Of a DNA stretch of 64,000 bases, positions 54,512-64,000 are shown one piece after another. Under the pieces are notes generated by a model. That model was not told the origin of the DNA, made no database searches, and worked only from the letters and a program-made list of their open reading frames with translations. Both the position numbers and the translations under genes were made by a program. Location: contig JACKQL020000021.1 of the NCBI GenBank assembly GCA_018296165.2, positions 806,001-870,000 of the forward strand. Direction: 5' to 3'. The first letter of the stretch is position 1, and the number at the start of each line of letters is the position of its first letter. Source of the DNA: Termitomyces sp. T153. Its lineage: Eukaryota; Basidiomycota; Agaricomycetes; Agaricales; Lyophyllaceae.

Positions 54512-56011
54512 CTAACTCCTAGTGGTTATTAGACTTGACACCAAGTTCTGCAATTCCTCTATCTTCTTCTCCAAGTCTTCTTTCTCTTTGGGCACTGCCT
54601 GCACATAAGTAGCTACACTTGGCATAGTTACTAAGGCTTCTTCTACCCAACCATAGAAGGCTGCAGCTTTTGTATCCATGATTGCATTGACCCTTTCTTT
54701 AGGAGGCACATTAGGTGGACTCCTGGGAATAGGATCCCCAGAAGGTAACCTAGGCCTGCCTTCAAAAAGAATGAGCTTTCCCTCTTGGAGTTGAGTTTTG
54801 AGGTATACACAATCATTGGTACAATGCCCTAGCTCCCAACAATGATAACAGTTTATCCCAGCAGCTGTATTGCTGTTGCCTTGGAACTGCATGGTCTGCA
54901 GAGTCTGTGCAGGTACCCCAATCCTATTCTGGAGTCCCCCTTGCACAGGAGTCTGACTTTTTGCCTTCCACTCATTGTTCATGGTCTGCATAAATCCCCT
55001 CAAGCTACTCATCTCTTTTCCCAAAGCCATAACTCCATCCTGAAGGTTGGCTAACCTTCCCTCAGTCTCCAAATCAGCCTCCTGTTTAACCTTGATCATC
55101 CCTGGCCCTCTTTCTTTTGTAGTTTCTTCACTCATGAAGGAAGTTCCAGAGTCTACTAAAATAGCCACTATGTTTATGACTTCTTTCAGATCAAATCTGT
55201 CATCTTTGTGTCTCTTCCTGTTAACATCACTATAATGTCCATATTTCTGTAATGCTTGGGCCAAGATGAGCTCCCTGAATGCTGGAGTAAAGCATTTAGT
55301 GAATTTCTCCACCAGTGCTCCATTCCCCAATACTCCTGTCAACTTCTTGGCCTCTGCTCTGAACTTCCTGACAAGTGCATGAATTTCTTCTGTGTCATTC
55401 TGACTTAATCTGGCATGCTCTTTGCAGATCTTGTCAAGCATGGCCACACTTCCTTCTTCAGATATTGCTTCTGGATAAGAACTCTGCACTTCTTTGACAA
55501 AGGTCTCCCAGCTTGATCCACCACTAAAACTGTCCAATCCTCTCCATTCACTGTCTGCTTCTGCATCCACATACTCTGTTACTTTTTCCTTTCTTTCTTC
55601 ATCATCATTTATTCCTGCAGCCTTGAAGAGGCTTTCCATCTTCCAGATGAAGCAGTGGACTTCTGATGGCTGAGTATGAGTGAAGCAAGGTGCATCACGG
55701 CTTGTAGACAGTGGTAACTTTTGTTTTGAAACTTCTGCTGGCATGTTGAATGTTTGATTTTGTAATGTCAATGTATTGTTATTTTTAGTGGTCTTCTTTC
55801 TGCTTGCTCTTAAAATTTGTTCAGGGTCCCCAACACTAGTTAGATTGAGTGCTGTAGTCTTGTTGCTGTGGGTTGTGGGCTTGTGAACTTGCTCTGTAGT
55901 GTTGACCCTTTGCTTTGGCACTGTTCTCTCCAGTCTTTCTGGGGTAGACCCTCTGAGTGCAAATGATATTTTGATTTTAGCTTGATGTGTGAACCCTGCT
56001 TGCTGGTCCAC
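54512..56011 (-). CDS. Element 1 gag
   Basis: Open for 499 codons to TAG 54512-54514. The first ATG is at 55742-55744 (MPAEVSKQKLPL), aligned with the ATG of element 2; the upstream open part has no ATG yet shares DPEQILRASRKK with element 2, so translation may start earlier at a non-ATG codon. Capsid-like region, a coiled region, and zinc knuckle CYHCWELGHCTNDC (C-x2-C-x4-H-x4-C) near 54830. It packages element RNA into particles. The TAG lies upstream of the expected frameshift site and may shorten gag. Confidence 0.85.
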   Translation of the reverse strand: MDQQAGFTHQAKIKISFALRGSTPERLERTVPKQRVNTTEQVHKPTTHSNKTTALNLTSVGDPEQILRASRKKTTKNNNTLTLQNQTFNMPAEVSKQKLPLSTSRDAPCFTHTQPSEVHCFIWKMESLFKAAGINDDEERKEKVTEYVDAEADSEWRGLDSFSGGSSWETFVKEVQSSYPEAISEEGSVAMLDKICKEHARLSQNDTEEIHALVRKFRAEAKKLTGVLGNGALVEKFTKCFTPAFRELILAQALQKYGHYSDVNRKRHKDDRFDLKEVINIVAILVDSGTSFMSEETTKERGPGMIKVKQEADLETEGRLANLQDGVMALGKEMSSLRGFMQTMNNEWKAKSQTPVQGGLQNRIGVPAQTLQTMQFQGNSNTAAGINCYHCWELGHCTNDCVYLKTQLQEGKLILFEGRPRLPSGDPIPRSPPNVPPKERVNAIMDTKAAAFYGWVEEALVTMPSVATYVQAVPKEKEDLEKKIEELQNLVSSLITTRS

Positions 56012-56085
56012 AAAGTTTTGAACTTGATAACAGTGCTTCTTCTTATAAACTTTCTAAGCCAAAGCCCCTCACAGTGGGCTCCAGA

Positions 56086-57126
56086 TGTAGTACTGGGTTA
56101 GAGTAATACTGATAGTTCTGGGGCTTTCTTGAAGACTTAGGCAGTCTACTCCAATTCCACACTGATGTCTTGATAAATGCTTGAAGTTGAAGGGGTTTAC
56201 TTCCAAAATATTTCTATTCTGAATGCAGAGGGGTCTCAACAAACTCCAGCCTAAGTGATTCACTCCCTGGGAACCACTGAGCCTTTGCCTATTAATTGCC
56301 TCCTATTTGCTACTCTACTTGGGCTATTTATACCTCTTTCTACAGTGCATAGACCACCCCCTACATGTGACTTTTGGTTCCATACTTTCCAGCCCCTTAT
56401 TCATAACTGTTATGCTAATTCCTCCTTTTGGCATGCCTGTTTCAGTGCCACAGGCCAGTTCTGGTTCCATCATTCCTCCTTTGCATTCTTAGCTTCCATT
56501 TGCCCCATTTATCTCTCCCTCCTTTGTATTTCTTCCATTCATATTCTTCTCCATTCAGTTTCTTCCCTTCTTCTTCCTTTATTTATTTCATATTCTTCCC
56601 CATTCAGGTTCTTTCTCATTCAGGTTCTTCCATTCATCTGTCCCCTCCCATTCATTCCATTCATCTTCCTTTATTCATTTCATATCCTTCCCCTTTCAGG
56701 TTCTTTCCCATTCAGGTTCTTCCATTCATCTTCATTTCCCTTCCCTTCATTCCATTCATTTCATATTCTTCCATTCATCTTCCTTTCCCTTCTCTTCATT
56801 CCATTCTTTCTCATTAATTCCCCCTTTACCTCCTTTCAGTCAACATTCCAATCTGGTTATTCTTAGATCAGATCTAGATCTTGCCAGAATTGATGCCACT
56901 CAGGTGCTTTTGCCAGTCCCATGCTTCCACTCCCATTACAGTGATTGGACTATCATTGAGTGTATAGTCTAGTATAGTCCTTGTCCTATCTTGTTCTGTC
57001 TTTTTTCTGGTGTATTTAAAGGGATAATGTTGCTGGGACTTGTTTTACCAGGAGGCTTACAGTTTTCAGCCTTAATAAATGTTTGTTTTGACTTCTGGTG
57101 TTTATTATGTTCCCAATAGTGTGACA
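56086..57126 (-). repeat. 5' LTR of element 1
   Basis: TGTAGTACTGGG at 56086 to about 57126-57129 (...GTGTGACAACA), about 1.04 kb. It is next to primer-like tcTGGAGCCCACTGTGAGGGGC (56066-56085). It contains ggcttacagttttcagc shared with element 2 LTRs and an expanded cattcaggttctt minisatellite (about 56540-56810). The right boundary is uncertain by a few bases. Confidence 0.8.
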
Positions 57127-57145
57127 ACATTGTATCAGCAGCCAC

Positions 57146-58082
57146 CCTGGATAACTCCAATGCTTCTCCAGCAAACCCCAATGGCCCCCTGGCTAACTCC
57201 AACACCTTCTCTGCAGCTGTTGTTGCTTCCCTTAACTCTCCTGAGCTCCTGGAACTCTCTCCCACCATTCCTGACCCCATCATGCATCTCTGGCTCACCA
57301 CCCTGACTCACCTGACCTCCTCTGGAGCATCACAACAACTCTGGAGCAACTCGCATCCCCAACTGATCCCATCAGAATATTGCCGTGGCCTGCTCCTTGA
57401 TTGCAACTGACACCCATCAACTCTGCATGGCTCTGTCAAGCCCTGCCACTACACCCACTGCCCCTCAGAGCTCTCCAGTAGTCAGTATATAATCTGTAGA
57501 GTAGCACCTTGTACTCTGGTCTTGATATTACATTAACTGATTACTTGTGTCTTGTGTCTCTTGTGTTTCTATTTTTATTTTAGTCTCAAATCTATCTCTT
57601 CTCTCAGTCTCAACTCATCTTGCCTCCATCTCATCTCAATTGTCTCTATCTCCTTTGTTTCTCTAAGCTCTTTTCATCTCCAATATCAGTACAAACTCTA
57701 TGCACACACTACAATTTCCAAACATTCTTATGACAACTCTGGACTTCATCCATTGCTTGGCCCTGGAACCCATTAAGTCTTGATTGATCCCCCATCAAAC
57801 TCCAGCTCTGCTCCCATCATCTGCAAAGCCTCTGCTTGCCCCACAGTCTATTTGCATGCCCGCAGACTTGTTCCTGATGCCTGCCCAAACTTAAATATAC
57901 TTGGTCTTAGACTTCCCCAGACCACTCTGGAATTACTTGGACCGCTTCCCTTGGCTTCCCTTCACAAGTCCCTCTGGTCCGTGCCAACCCTGAAGTGCTA
58001 GGTTATCAGCACAGAGCATCACATCTGCCTAGTAAGGACTTGCCCAGTGTAGCTGAGCCCCCGTAGTCAGTGGAACCTGACA
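57146..58082 (+). repeat. 5' LTR of a family-D-like Gypsy, left end missing
   Basis: Matches 34585-35611 from taactccaatgctt onward and ends AACCTGACA. The first roughly 110 bp of the LTR are absent where element 1 abuts. Internal sequence of a plus-strand Gypsy follows from 58083. Confidence 0.8.
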
Positions 58083-58114
58083 TAATATCAAGACTCTCCC
58101 TTACCCCATTGTCA

Positions 58115-60600
58115 ATGTCTGCATATAACCCCACATACAACCCTGCCGGCTACCTAACCAATGTCTATGGTTGGCCAGTCCCTAAAAACCAATATGCCCC
58201 ATTCTACCCAGGCCCCCCTGCAGATCAGTACGTTTCCTGCCATTGGACCCCTGACCCCAACCAGGCATTCTATGCCCCCTTTATCAGCCAGGGAATACCT
58301 CCAGGCTGGCACCACCCTCCAGCATTCTCCGCCGATGGCAGCTACTCCTGCATGTACCTTAAAAGATACTCTACAGTGCCCCCCAGCCCCGCCTACCTTC
58401 CTCCCACCCACTACTATGCATACCCAGCCCCTGCTGCAGCCCCAGCCCCTCTGGAGCACCCAGATAATTATTGTCCTCCTTGTTTGCCATTTTCTGCTCA
58501 AGTTCCTCCTTCCCCCAGACAGCAAAGGGTTGAAGCCTACATCCAACAGCATGACAAAGTCCTCCACTTCCTCTGTTTCTCCCCTGTGGAGTTTGCAAGG
58601 TGTGCTCACACCCTCCTTGTCAACAATAGGCTACCCTGACACCCCTGCAACAGTAGAAGTTTAGGCAGATTGGCTCCTTGACTTCCACAAATGCTACCTG
58701 CAAGGAAACCTCCCCAAAACTATGCAAGGCACCCTGGAAATCAATGCTAATTTATGGAACAAGCTCTATGCATTGGTCAAAGAAATCCACACCAGTCTGA
58801 ACCCCCGCCCATTGGAAGATCCTCTGAACTCCTCCTGCTCCTTCCATGTGCAATGTGAGGAACCTGTCAAGACACAAAGCAAAGCCCTGCCTTCCATTCC
58901 CCACTAGCAGAAAGAACTTAATATGGCCTCCAGCATCTTGAAGAACCTCAACCCTACAGAGGGATTGTTTGACCAACCTGCCGCCCATACCTTAGCCCTC
59001 TCCACTCATCCCCAGGCCAACTCTGTCCCCAGCGCCTTTCATACATGGAATCAACCTACTGCCCCCAAACTCCATGCACAATGGCCATCCCTGCGTGTTA
59101 ACAATGACAACTGGACTCTCTCCTATATTGACAAGCCTAGTAACCCCACTGATGAGCCCACCCCATGCAATGGCCCTCCCTGAGACAGGCCTCCCCACTT
59201 TGATCTCTGCACCCCCTGTGTCAATGCCCCTCCACCCTGCTAGAACATCCCAGTCCCTCCAAGACAGCCCATGGGCCCCAGAGCACCCTGACCCCCTTTC
59301 CTCATCAACCCCCCCTCATCCCCCACCCATTCTGATGCCCAACTCCCCCACCAATACAAATTACTTTGCACTCCCCACCCCCAGAGGACCCCATCCTCCT
59401 CAATGGGCTCCAGGGCCTCTCCTGGGCAATGCAGGCCAACCCCCCAGCAGAGGGCCTCCCAACGGCAGACCATCTGGAGGATGGGGCCTGGCCATGGACA
59501 ACTTCCCCCCCCCCAGCACAGAAATGAAAACAACTACTATCACTACTATAACACTGAATCCCCGCCCCAAACTCAAAATACACAGAACAATACTCATGAT
59601 GCACTAGCTCAGGAAGGAAAACTTGACATTCAAAAGCCTAAACCTTTCACTAGCTGCAACCCCTGGAAGTGGCACATCTTTCTAACACAGTGTCTAATGA
59701 TGTTCCAAGCTAAGCTCATTACCTTCCAGCTTGAGAGCTCACAAGTGGCCTTTGCTGTGTCATATTTGCAGGGTATTGCCTTTGACCATTATACTGTGCT
59801 ACTCTGGTTTGATCCCAACAACTCTGTACTCTCCAATTGGCTTGCTTTCACCCAGGAATTCTCTAGTAAGTTTGGCATCTTTGACACTATAGTGGAAGCA
59901 GAGAAGAACCTCTTCAACCTCCAAATGCATGACAACAAACACTTCATGACCTTCATTGTATGATTCAAACAGGAAGCCTACAAAACTGGGTGGAATTACA
60001 ACACTCTCCAATTTGCCCTGTTGCACTCTGCCTCAACAGATCAAGGACATCCTTTGTCTTGCGCCCAAGCAAACCACATATGATAGATACAAGGCACTTG
60101 TCACTCAGGTTGACCAGCATTACTGGAAAGACCAGAGTGAGAACACAGCACCACAGACCTCATGGAACACCTCCAGCAACACCAATTGGCAGACTGGAGC
60201 AACCAACAGCAATTGACCCTTGATCCCCATCAACCCTGCCAACCCCACACCCCATTTTTCCCCAGGCCAAGGGCCTTCCAGCACCAATCAACCTCTGAGA
60301 CAATGCCCACCTGCCCAACTCAATGCCACTGACCTCCACAAGGCCCTGGAACCCCTGGACACCAACCTTGACAACCTCAATGACACTCCAGATTTCACTG
60401 ACAAACATGAAGCCCTATGTGCAAACAAGATTTGAAATAGGCCATGGATTGACATACTGGAGGAGACTCAGGAGAAACAATGGAAGGAGGGCACATGCAT
60501 CCAATGTGGTGAGCAGAGACACTTTATCAGTAGCTATCCTAAATGCCAGGTAATGGGATGCACCATGCAGACTATTGACAGAGAAGACTGTGACTACCAG
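58115..60600 (+). pseudogene. Element 4 gag with long proline-rich N-terminus
   Basis: The ATG at 58115 opens a Pro/Tyr-rich segment to 58639 (NPTYNPAGYLTNVYGWPVP). Further Pro-rich blocks to 59560 follow in broken frames. The capsid core is in 59403-59963: GKLDIQKPKPFTSCNPWKWH, VAFAVSYLQGIAFDHY, and EFSSKFGIFDTIVEAEKNL. The knuckle at 60496-60549 reads CIQCGEQRHFISSY, with the last Cys changed to Tyr. The roughly 500 residues ahead of the capsid core are unusually long for Gypsy gag. Non-functional. Confidence 0.8.
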
Positions 60601-60779
60601 TTTATGGAAAACAAGTCAGCAGTTTAGGTCTTGAAGATGCACTAGACTGCAGACCAGACCCTGACATCTTCCCTGCCCTGGCCACACTTCTTTGCACAAT
60701 GATATTTGCCCTGGACAACTTCTTAGCATGCCTCCCCTCCCACTCCTCCACCACCCTCCTCCTCAGCACCACCCTCCCC

Positions 60780-61560
60780 TTCTCCAACAACTCTGTCCCC
60801 ACACTAGTCAACAGCAGTGCCACAGATAACTTCGTCAACAAATCCCTAGCAGCGCTTGCTCCCCAACACCTCTGATGCCTCCCCACTCCAATCCTCCTCA
60901 AGCTCTTCAACAGCAACCCCACCCCCGCCAGAGATATCACACACTGCCTGGAGATGACCATGACCTTTGCCAATGGACAACAACAAGAACTCTGATTACT
61001 TGTCATGAAACTACACCCCTCCACCCCCATCATCTTAGGCTTCTCATGGCTCCACTCCACCAATCCCTGCATTGACTGGCCCAGCCTCACTCTCTGCCTT
61101 TACTGGAACAACCCAACTGACTCCAGACTAGTGCCCTTCAATGTCTCACCCCCCTTCAAGAAACCCAAGACCACAATTGACCAACCCTGGACTCCCCTGC
61201 AGCTCTGCTTGAGGTCTGCACAGTTGTTCATTATCAGTGTCTGACTCGATGGCTTGCCCAAGGTCCTCCCTGCCCTTGTTGACAGCAGTGCCTCCAGCAC
61301 CTTTGTCAGCAGCCAACTTGACCTCCTATGCAATGACCTTGACAAACCCCTTGAGCTTCAACTCTTCAACAGGAGCCCTGCCATGACAGGAATCACTAAA
61401 TACCACGATAACACCCTCACCTTCAACAATGACCTGCAGTTTCAGGCCTGGCTTCTTGTCACCCAACTCTCTCTGTTGACTCCAATTGTGCTTGGACTTC
61501 TGTAGCTGCAAGACATCAACCCCAACATCAACTGGGAAAACCTCACTGTGTGATTCCTCA
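60780..61560 (+). pseudogene. Element 4 protease, two tandem retropepsin-like copies
   Basis: Copy 1 (about 60790-61110): LVNSSATDNFVNKSL, then PIILGFSWLHSTNPCIDW. The catalytic Asp is Asn (codon 60810-60812). Copy 2 (about 61254-61550): LVDSSASSTFVSSQL with Asp kept (61281-61283), then PIVLGLL and DINPNINWENLTV. The two follow the same layout, including LFN, ITxxx and LTFxN positions. Both are interrupted by stops. Confidence 0.7.
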
Positions 61561-61789
61561 GCTTCAAAGCAAGTCTAGCAGCTGCCATCCCCCTCCATCT
61601 CCAGTCTGTCTCAGGCTTTGATGTGCCCAACCCTGGCACCAGCACTTCCGGAGCAACCCAAAGCCCCTCAACTTTCAATGGCAACTGAGAAGGTGAAGGA
61701 AATGCAACCCTGCCAGTCGACATCAAAATCATCAGCGCCATCCCCTTTGCATGCATTTTACAAGATGGCACCCCCACCTTCCAGCTACA

Positions 61790-63303
61790 AATCATGCTAG
61801 CCTTACTGGAGGAGCATTTCTATGCAGAGACTACCTTGCCGGAGTGCAAAACAGAGGGGCAGATCCTATGCAAAGTGGTTCCGCCAGAGTATCATGAATT
61901 TGCTAACATGTTCTCTGAAGGGAGTGCAAAGGAACTTCTCCTGCACCACTCCTACAATTACAAGATTAACCTTGAAGAAGGTGCCTTGCCCATGTTTGGC
62001 AAGATCTACAACATGTCCAAGATCAAGCTCTGGGCCCTGAAAGAATACCTCAACAACATGCTCAGCAAAGGCTTCATACACCCATCAATCTCCCACCAGC
62101 ACTCTAGTCTTGTTCATCAAGAAGAAGGATGAATTACTCAGACTCTGTGTAGATTACTGGGGACTCAACAAAGTCATCAAAAAGAACCAGTATCCTCTCC
62201 CCCTGATCAGAGACCTTGTTGACTGCCTCCACAGTGCCAAGATCTACACAAAGATAGACCTCCATTCTGGCTACAACAACGTCTGGATTGCTCTGGAACA
62301 TGAATGGAAGACTGCCTTTTGCACCCACTATAGCTTTTTTGAGTACCTAGTAATGCCCTTTGGAATGACTAACTCCCCTGCCACCTTCCAGTACTTCATG
62401 AACAATGTCTTCCACAACATGAATGATGTTTTTGTCATTGTATACCTGGACAACATACTGATCTACTCAAATTTGCCTGAGGAGCATCCAGAGCATGTCT
62501 GCCACATTTTAGAACAACTCCAGGAGTACTATCTCCACACCAAACCTGAGAAATGCTCCTTCTCCACAACAGAGGTTGAATACCTCAGAGTCATTGTCAC
62601 TCCCAATGGTGTATGCATGGATCCCACCAAGGTCAAAGCCATACTCCACTGGCCTCTGCCATGGAACATCAAGGAGGTACAGTCATTCCTAGGGTTTGCT
62701 AACTTTTATCGCCAATTCATTGACAACTACTCTGGAATCACCAAACCCCTCAACTGACTCACATAGAGGAACACTCCTTGGGATTGGGACAGCAAGTGCC
62801 AGGGTGTATTCCTCCTCCTCAAGAAGGCCTTCACCTCTGCTCTGGTCCTCTGCCATTTTGACCCCTCCTTGCCAATTGTGCTCAAATGCGAGGCCTCTGA
62901 CTATGCCATCGCTGGAATACTCTCCCAGTCCGACTCCAGGGGCAAGGACCTCCACCCCATCACCTTCTACACCTGCTCAATGATCCCTGCAGAGCTCAAC
63001 TACAATATCTATGACAAAGAACTCCTCACAATTGTTGAAGCCTTCCATCAGTGGCGAGCCTATCTTGAGGGATCCCTGCACCACATTCAAGTCTACTCTG
63101 ACCACAACAATCTGCAATACTTCATGACCACGAAGCAACTCAGCTGCTGCCAAGCTCAATGGTCCAAAACCCTCTTGGAGTACAAATTTACCATCCACTA
63201 CCACCCCAGACAACTCGGCACAAAGCCCAATGCCCTCACTCAGAGGTCCAAAATATATCCAAAAAAGTCATTTGAAGCCAAGTGGAATGTGTTTAACCAT
63301 TGA
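61790..63303 (+). pseudogene. Element 4 reverse transcriptase and RNase H
   Basis: N-terminal RT region at 61794-62130 (VPPEYHEFANMFSEGSAKEL), a frame change, then 62110-62757: LCVDYWGLNKV (usual Arg now Trp), TKIDLHSGYNNVWIA, LVMPFGMTNSPATFQYFMN and VYLDNILIYS, where the second catalytic Asp is Asn (62452-62454). A stop at 62755-62757 follows. RNase H at 62869-63303: LKCEASDYAIAGILSQ, YDKELLTIVEAF and YSDHNNLQYF. No longer active. Confidence 0.9.
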
Positions 63304-64000
63304 GTGGTAATCCCCCCTGAACATCTACATGCTGTGCTGATTTTAAATAAAGAAGGAATGCTCCACCAAATCAGAAACCCACCCCCGGACTCCTTCTTCA
63401 CCCAGCATGACCCCCGCAACAACTCCGCCAATAAGTTGGACATCAAGGACCCCTTTACACTATCTCTAGACCACTGCCTCCTGCTCTGGAGTGGACAAAT
63501 CTATGCCCTGGACCACAAGTCCATTCACCTCAACATACTCTGGCAACACCATGACCACAAGCTCCACAGGCACTCAGAAATTTGTAAGACCCTTCAGCTT
63601 ATCTTCCAGACTTACTTTTGGCCAGGAATGAAGAAGGATGTCACATGATACATCAGGGCCTGCAAGCCTTGTCTCCAAGCCAAGGTACTCCACCACCACC
63701 CTCATGGACTCCTAAAGCCCCTCCCTGTCAGTCAGCGCCCCTGGTCCTTGATCTCAATGGACCACATTGTCAAACTCCCCAACTCCAAAGGTTTTGATGC
63801 AATCCTTGTCATCTTCTGCCACCTCACCAAACAAGCTCTTTTTGTCCCCTGCCACACCACTGACAATGCTCCAGAGTTTGCCAAATTATTCCTCAAACAC
63901 ATATTCTCCAAGCACAGACTCCCAGACAACATCATCTCCAACCATGAACCTCTATTTATCTCCCATTTCTGGCAATTGCTATGCAAGGCACTCAAAATAA
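63304..64000 (+). pseudogene. Element 4 integrase, partial
   Basis: The zinc finger region at 63304-63700 includes H-x-H in LWQHHDHKLHRHSEI, TYFWPGMKKDV, a stop at 63646-63648, and CKPCLQAK. The core starts LISMDHIVKLPNSKGF (first Asp kept). The second Asp is Asn in IISNHEPLFISHFW (63940-63942). Cut by the window end. Confidence 0.85.

Larger units (their letters stand above)
37773..57126 (-). mobile_element. Gypsy element 1, split by element 2
   Basis: LTR ends TGTAGTACTGGG at 37773 and 56086. Order on the minus strand: 5' LTR, primer-like site (56066-56085), gag, protease, RT, [element 2, 42011-51903], RNase H-integrase, antisense accessory gene, truncated 3' LTR. Apart from element 2 and one gag stop the coding frames are open, so the copy was probably young when interrupted. 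The outer flanks differ (agcac against acattg), so an end was rearranged after or during insertion. Confidence 0.9.
58083..64000 (+). mobile_element. Gypsy element 4, decayed, runs off the window
   Basis: Plus-strand order: LTR, long gag, protease, RT, RNase H, integrase, which is Ty3/Gypsy order. The RT resembles the common mushroom chromovirus type. Dozens of stops and frameshifts, many explained by CpG to TpG or CpA changes. The 3' end is outside the window. Confidence 0.9.

Noticed and set aside
57104..57150. Element 1 inserted cleanly into the family-D LTR at 57146
   Set aside because: The missing LTR start is not found left of 37773, where chromovirus integrase lies, so a simple insertion does not explain the junction.
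1..64000. tRNA, rRNA, CRISPR or prokaryote-type operon
   Set aside because: No cloverleaf-like, rRNA-like or regularly spaced short repeat array was recognised on either strand by reading.

Overview
The window looks like a transposon-dominated stretch of a basidiomycete (probably Agaricomycete) genome. I infer this from short GT-AG introns (about 40-80 nt) with CTNAC-like branch sites, a fungal-type cytochrome P450, Ty3/Gypsy families including a chromodomain chromovirus, one Copia element, and strong CpG scarcity in old repeats. No rRNA, tRNA, CRISPR array or bacterial gene was seen. The only clearly intact host gene is an 11-exon P450 at 9336-11543. It sits in a CpG-rich island of about 3 kb (8451-11572) between repeats.

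Layout. 1-1495: 3' end of a plus-strand Gypsy element with an antisense gene remnant and its 3' LTR. 1700-2818: solo LTR (family D). 2848-8445: decayed Copia element with target-site duplication atctc. 8798-9239: foldback/MITE-like element in the P450 upstream region. 9336-11543: P450. 11573-12440: solo LTR 29 bp beyond the P450 stop. 12757-13834: inverted solo LTR D. 13880-32123: decayed minus-strand Gypsy (element 3), split by a 12-kb LTR element (18224-30289, duplication attcc) that itself holds chromovirus and family-F Gypsy pieces. 32124-35611: 3' part and 3' LTR of a plus-strand family-D element. 35612-37772: minus-strand chromovirus fragments. 37773-57126: Gypsy element 1 (minus), whose RNase H start is split by the nearly complete Gypsy element 2 (42011-51903, duplication atag, two 852-bp LTRs). 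57146-64000: decayed plus-strand Gypsy running off the window.

The most interesting system is in elements 0, 1, 2 and 3. Between the 3' end of pol and the 3' LTR each carries a gene on the opposite strand to gag-pol. The gene is multi-exon with clear splice sites, and exon lengths are the same in strongly diverged copies (201, 81, 55 and 93 nt; exon 2 of element 1 is longer). Being antisense, its introns would not be removed from the retrotransposon's genomic RNA, which explains how they persist. Family F carries an unrelated gene (cysteine cluster, acidic region, coiled coil) in the same place and orientation. Elements 1 and 2 also place gag, protease and RT-RNase H-integrase in three reading frames joined by two successive -1 shifts, with heptamers GGGTTTT and GGGAAAA at the overlaps of element 1.

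The family-D Gypsy copies show the mark of CpG methylation and deamination. Several catalytic aspartates (codon GAC after a C-ending codon) have become asparagine.
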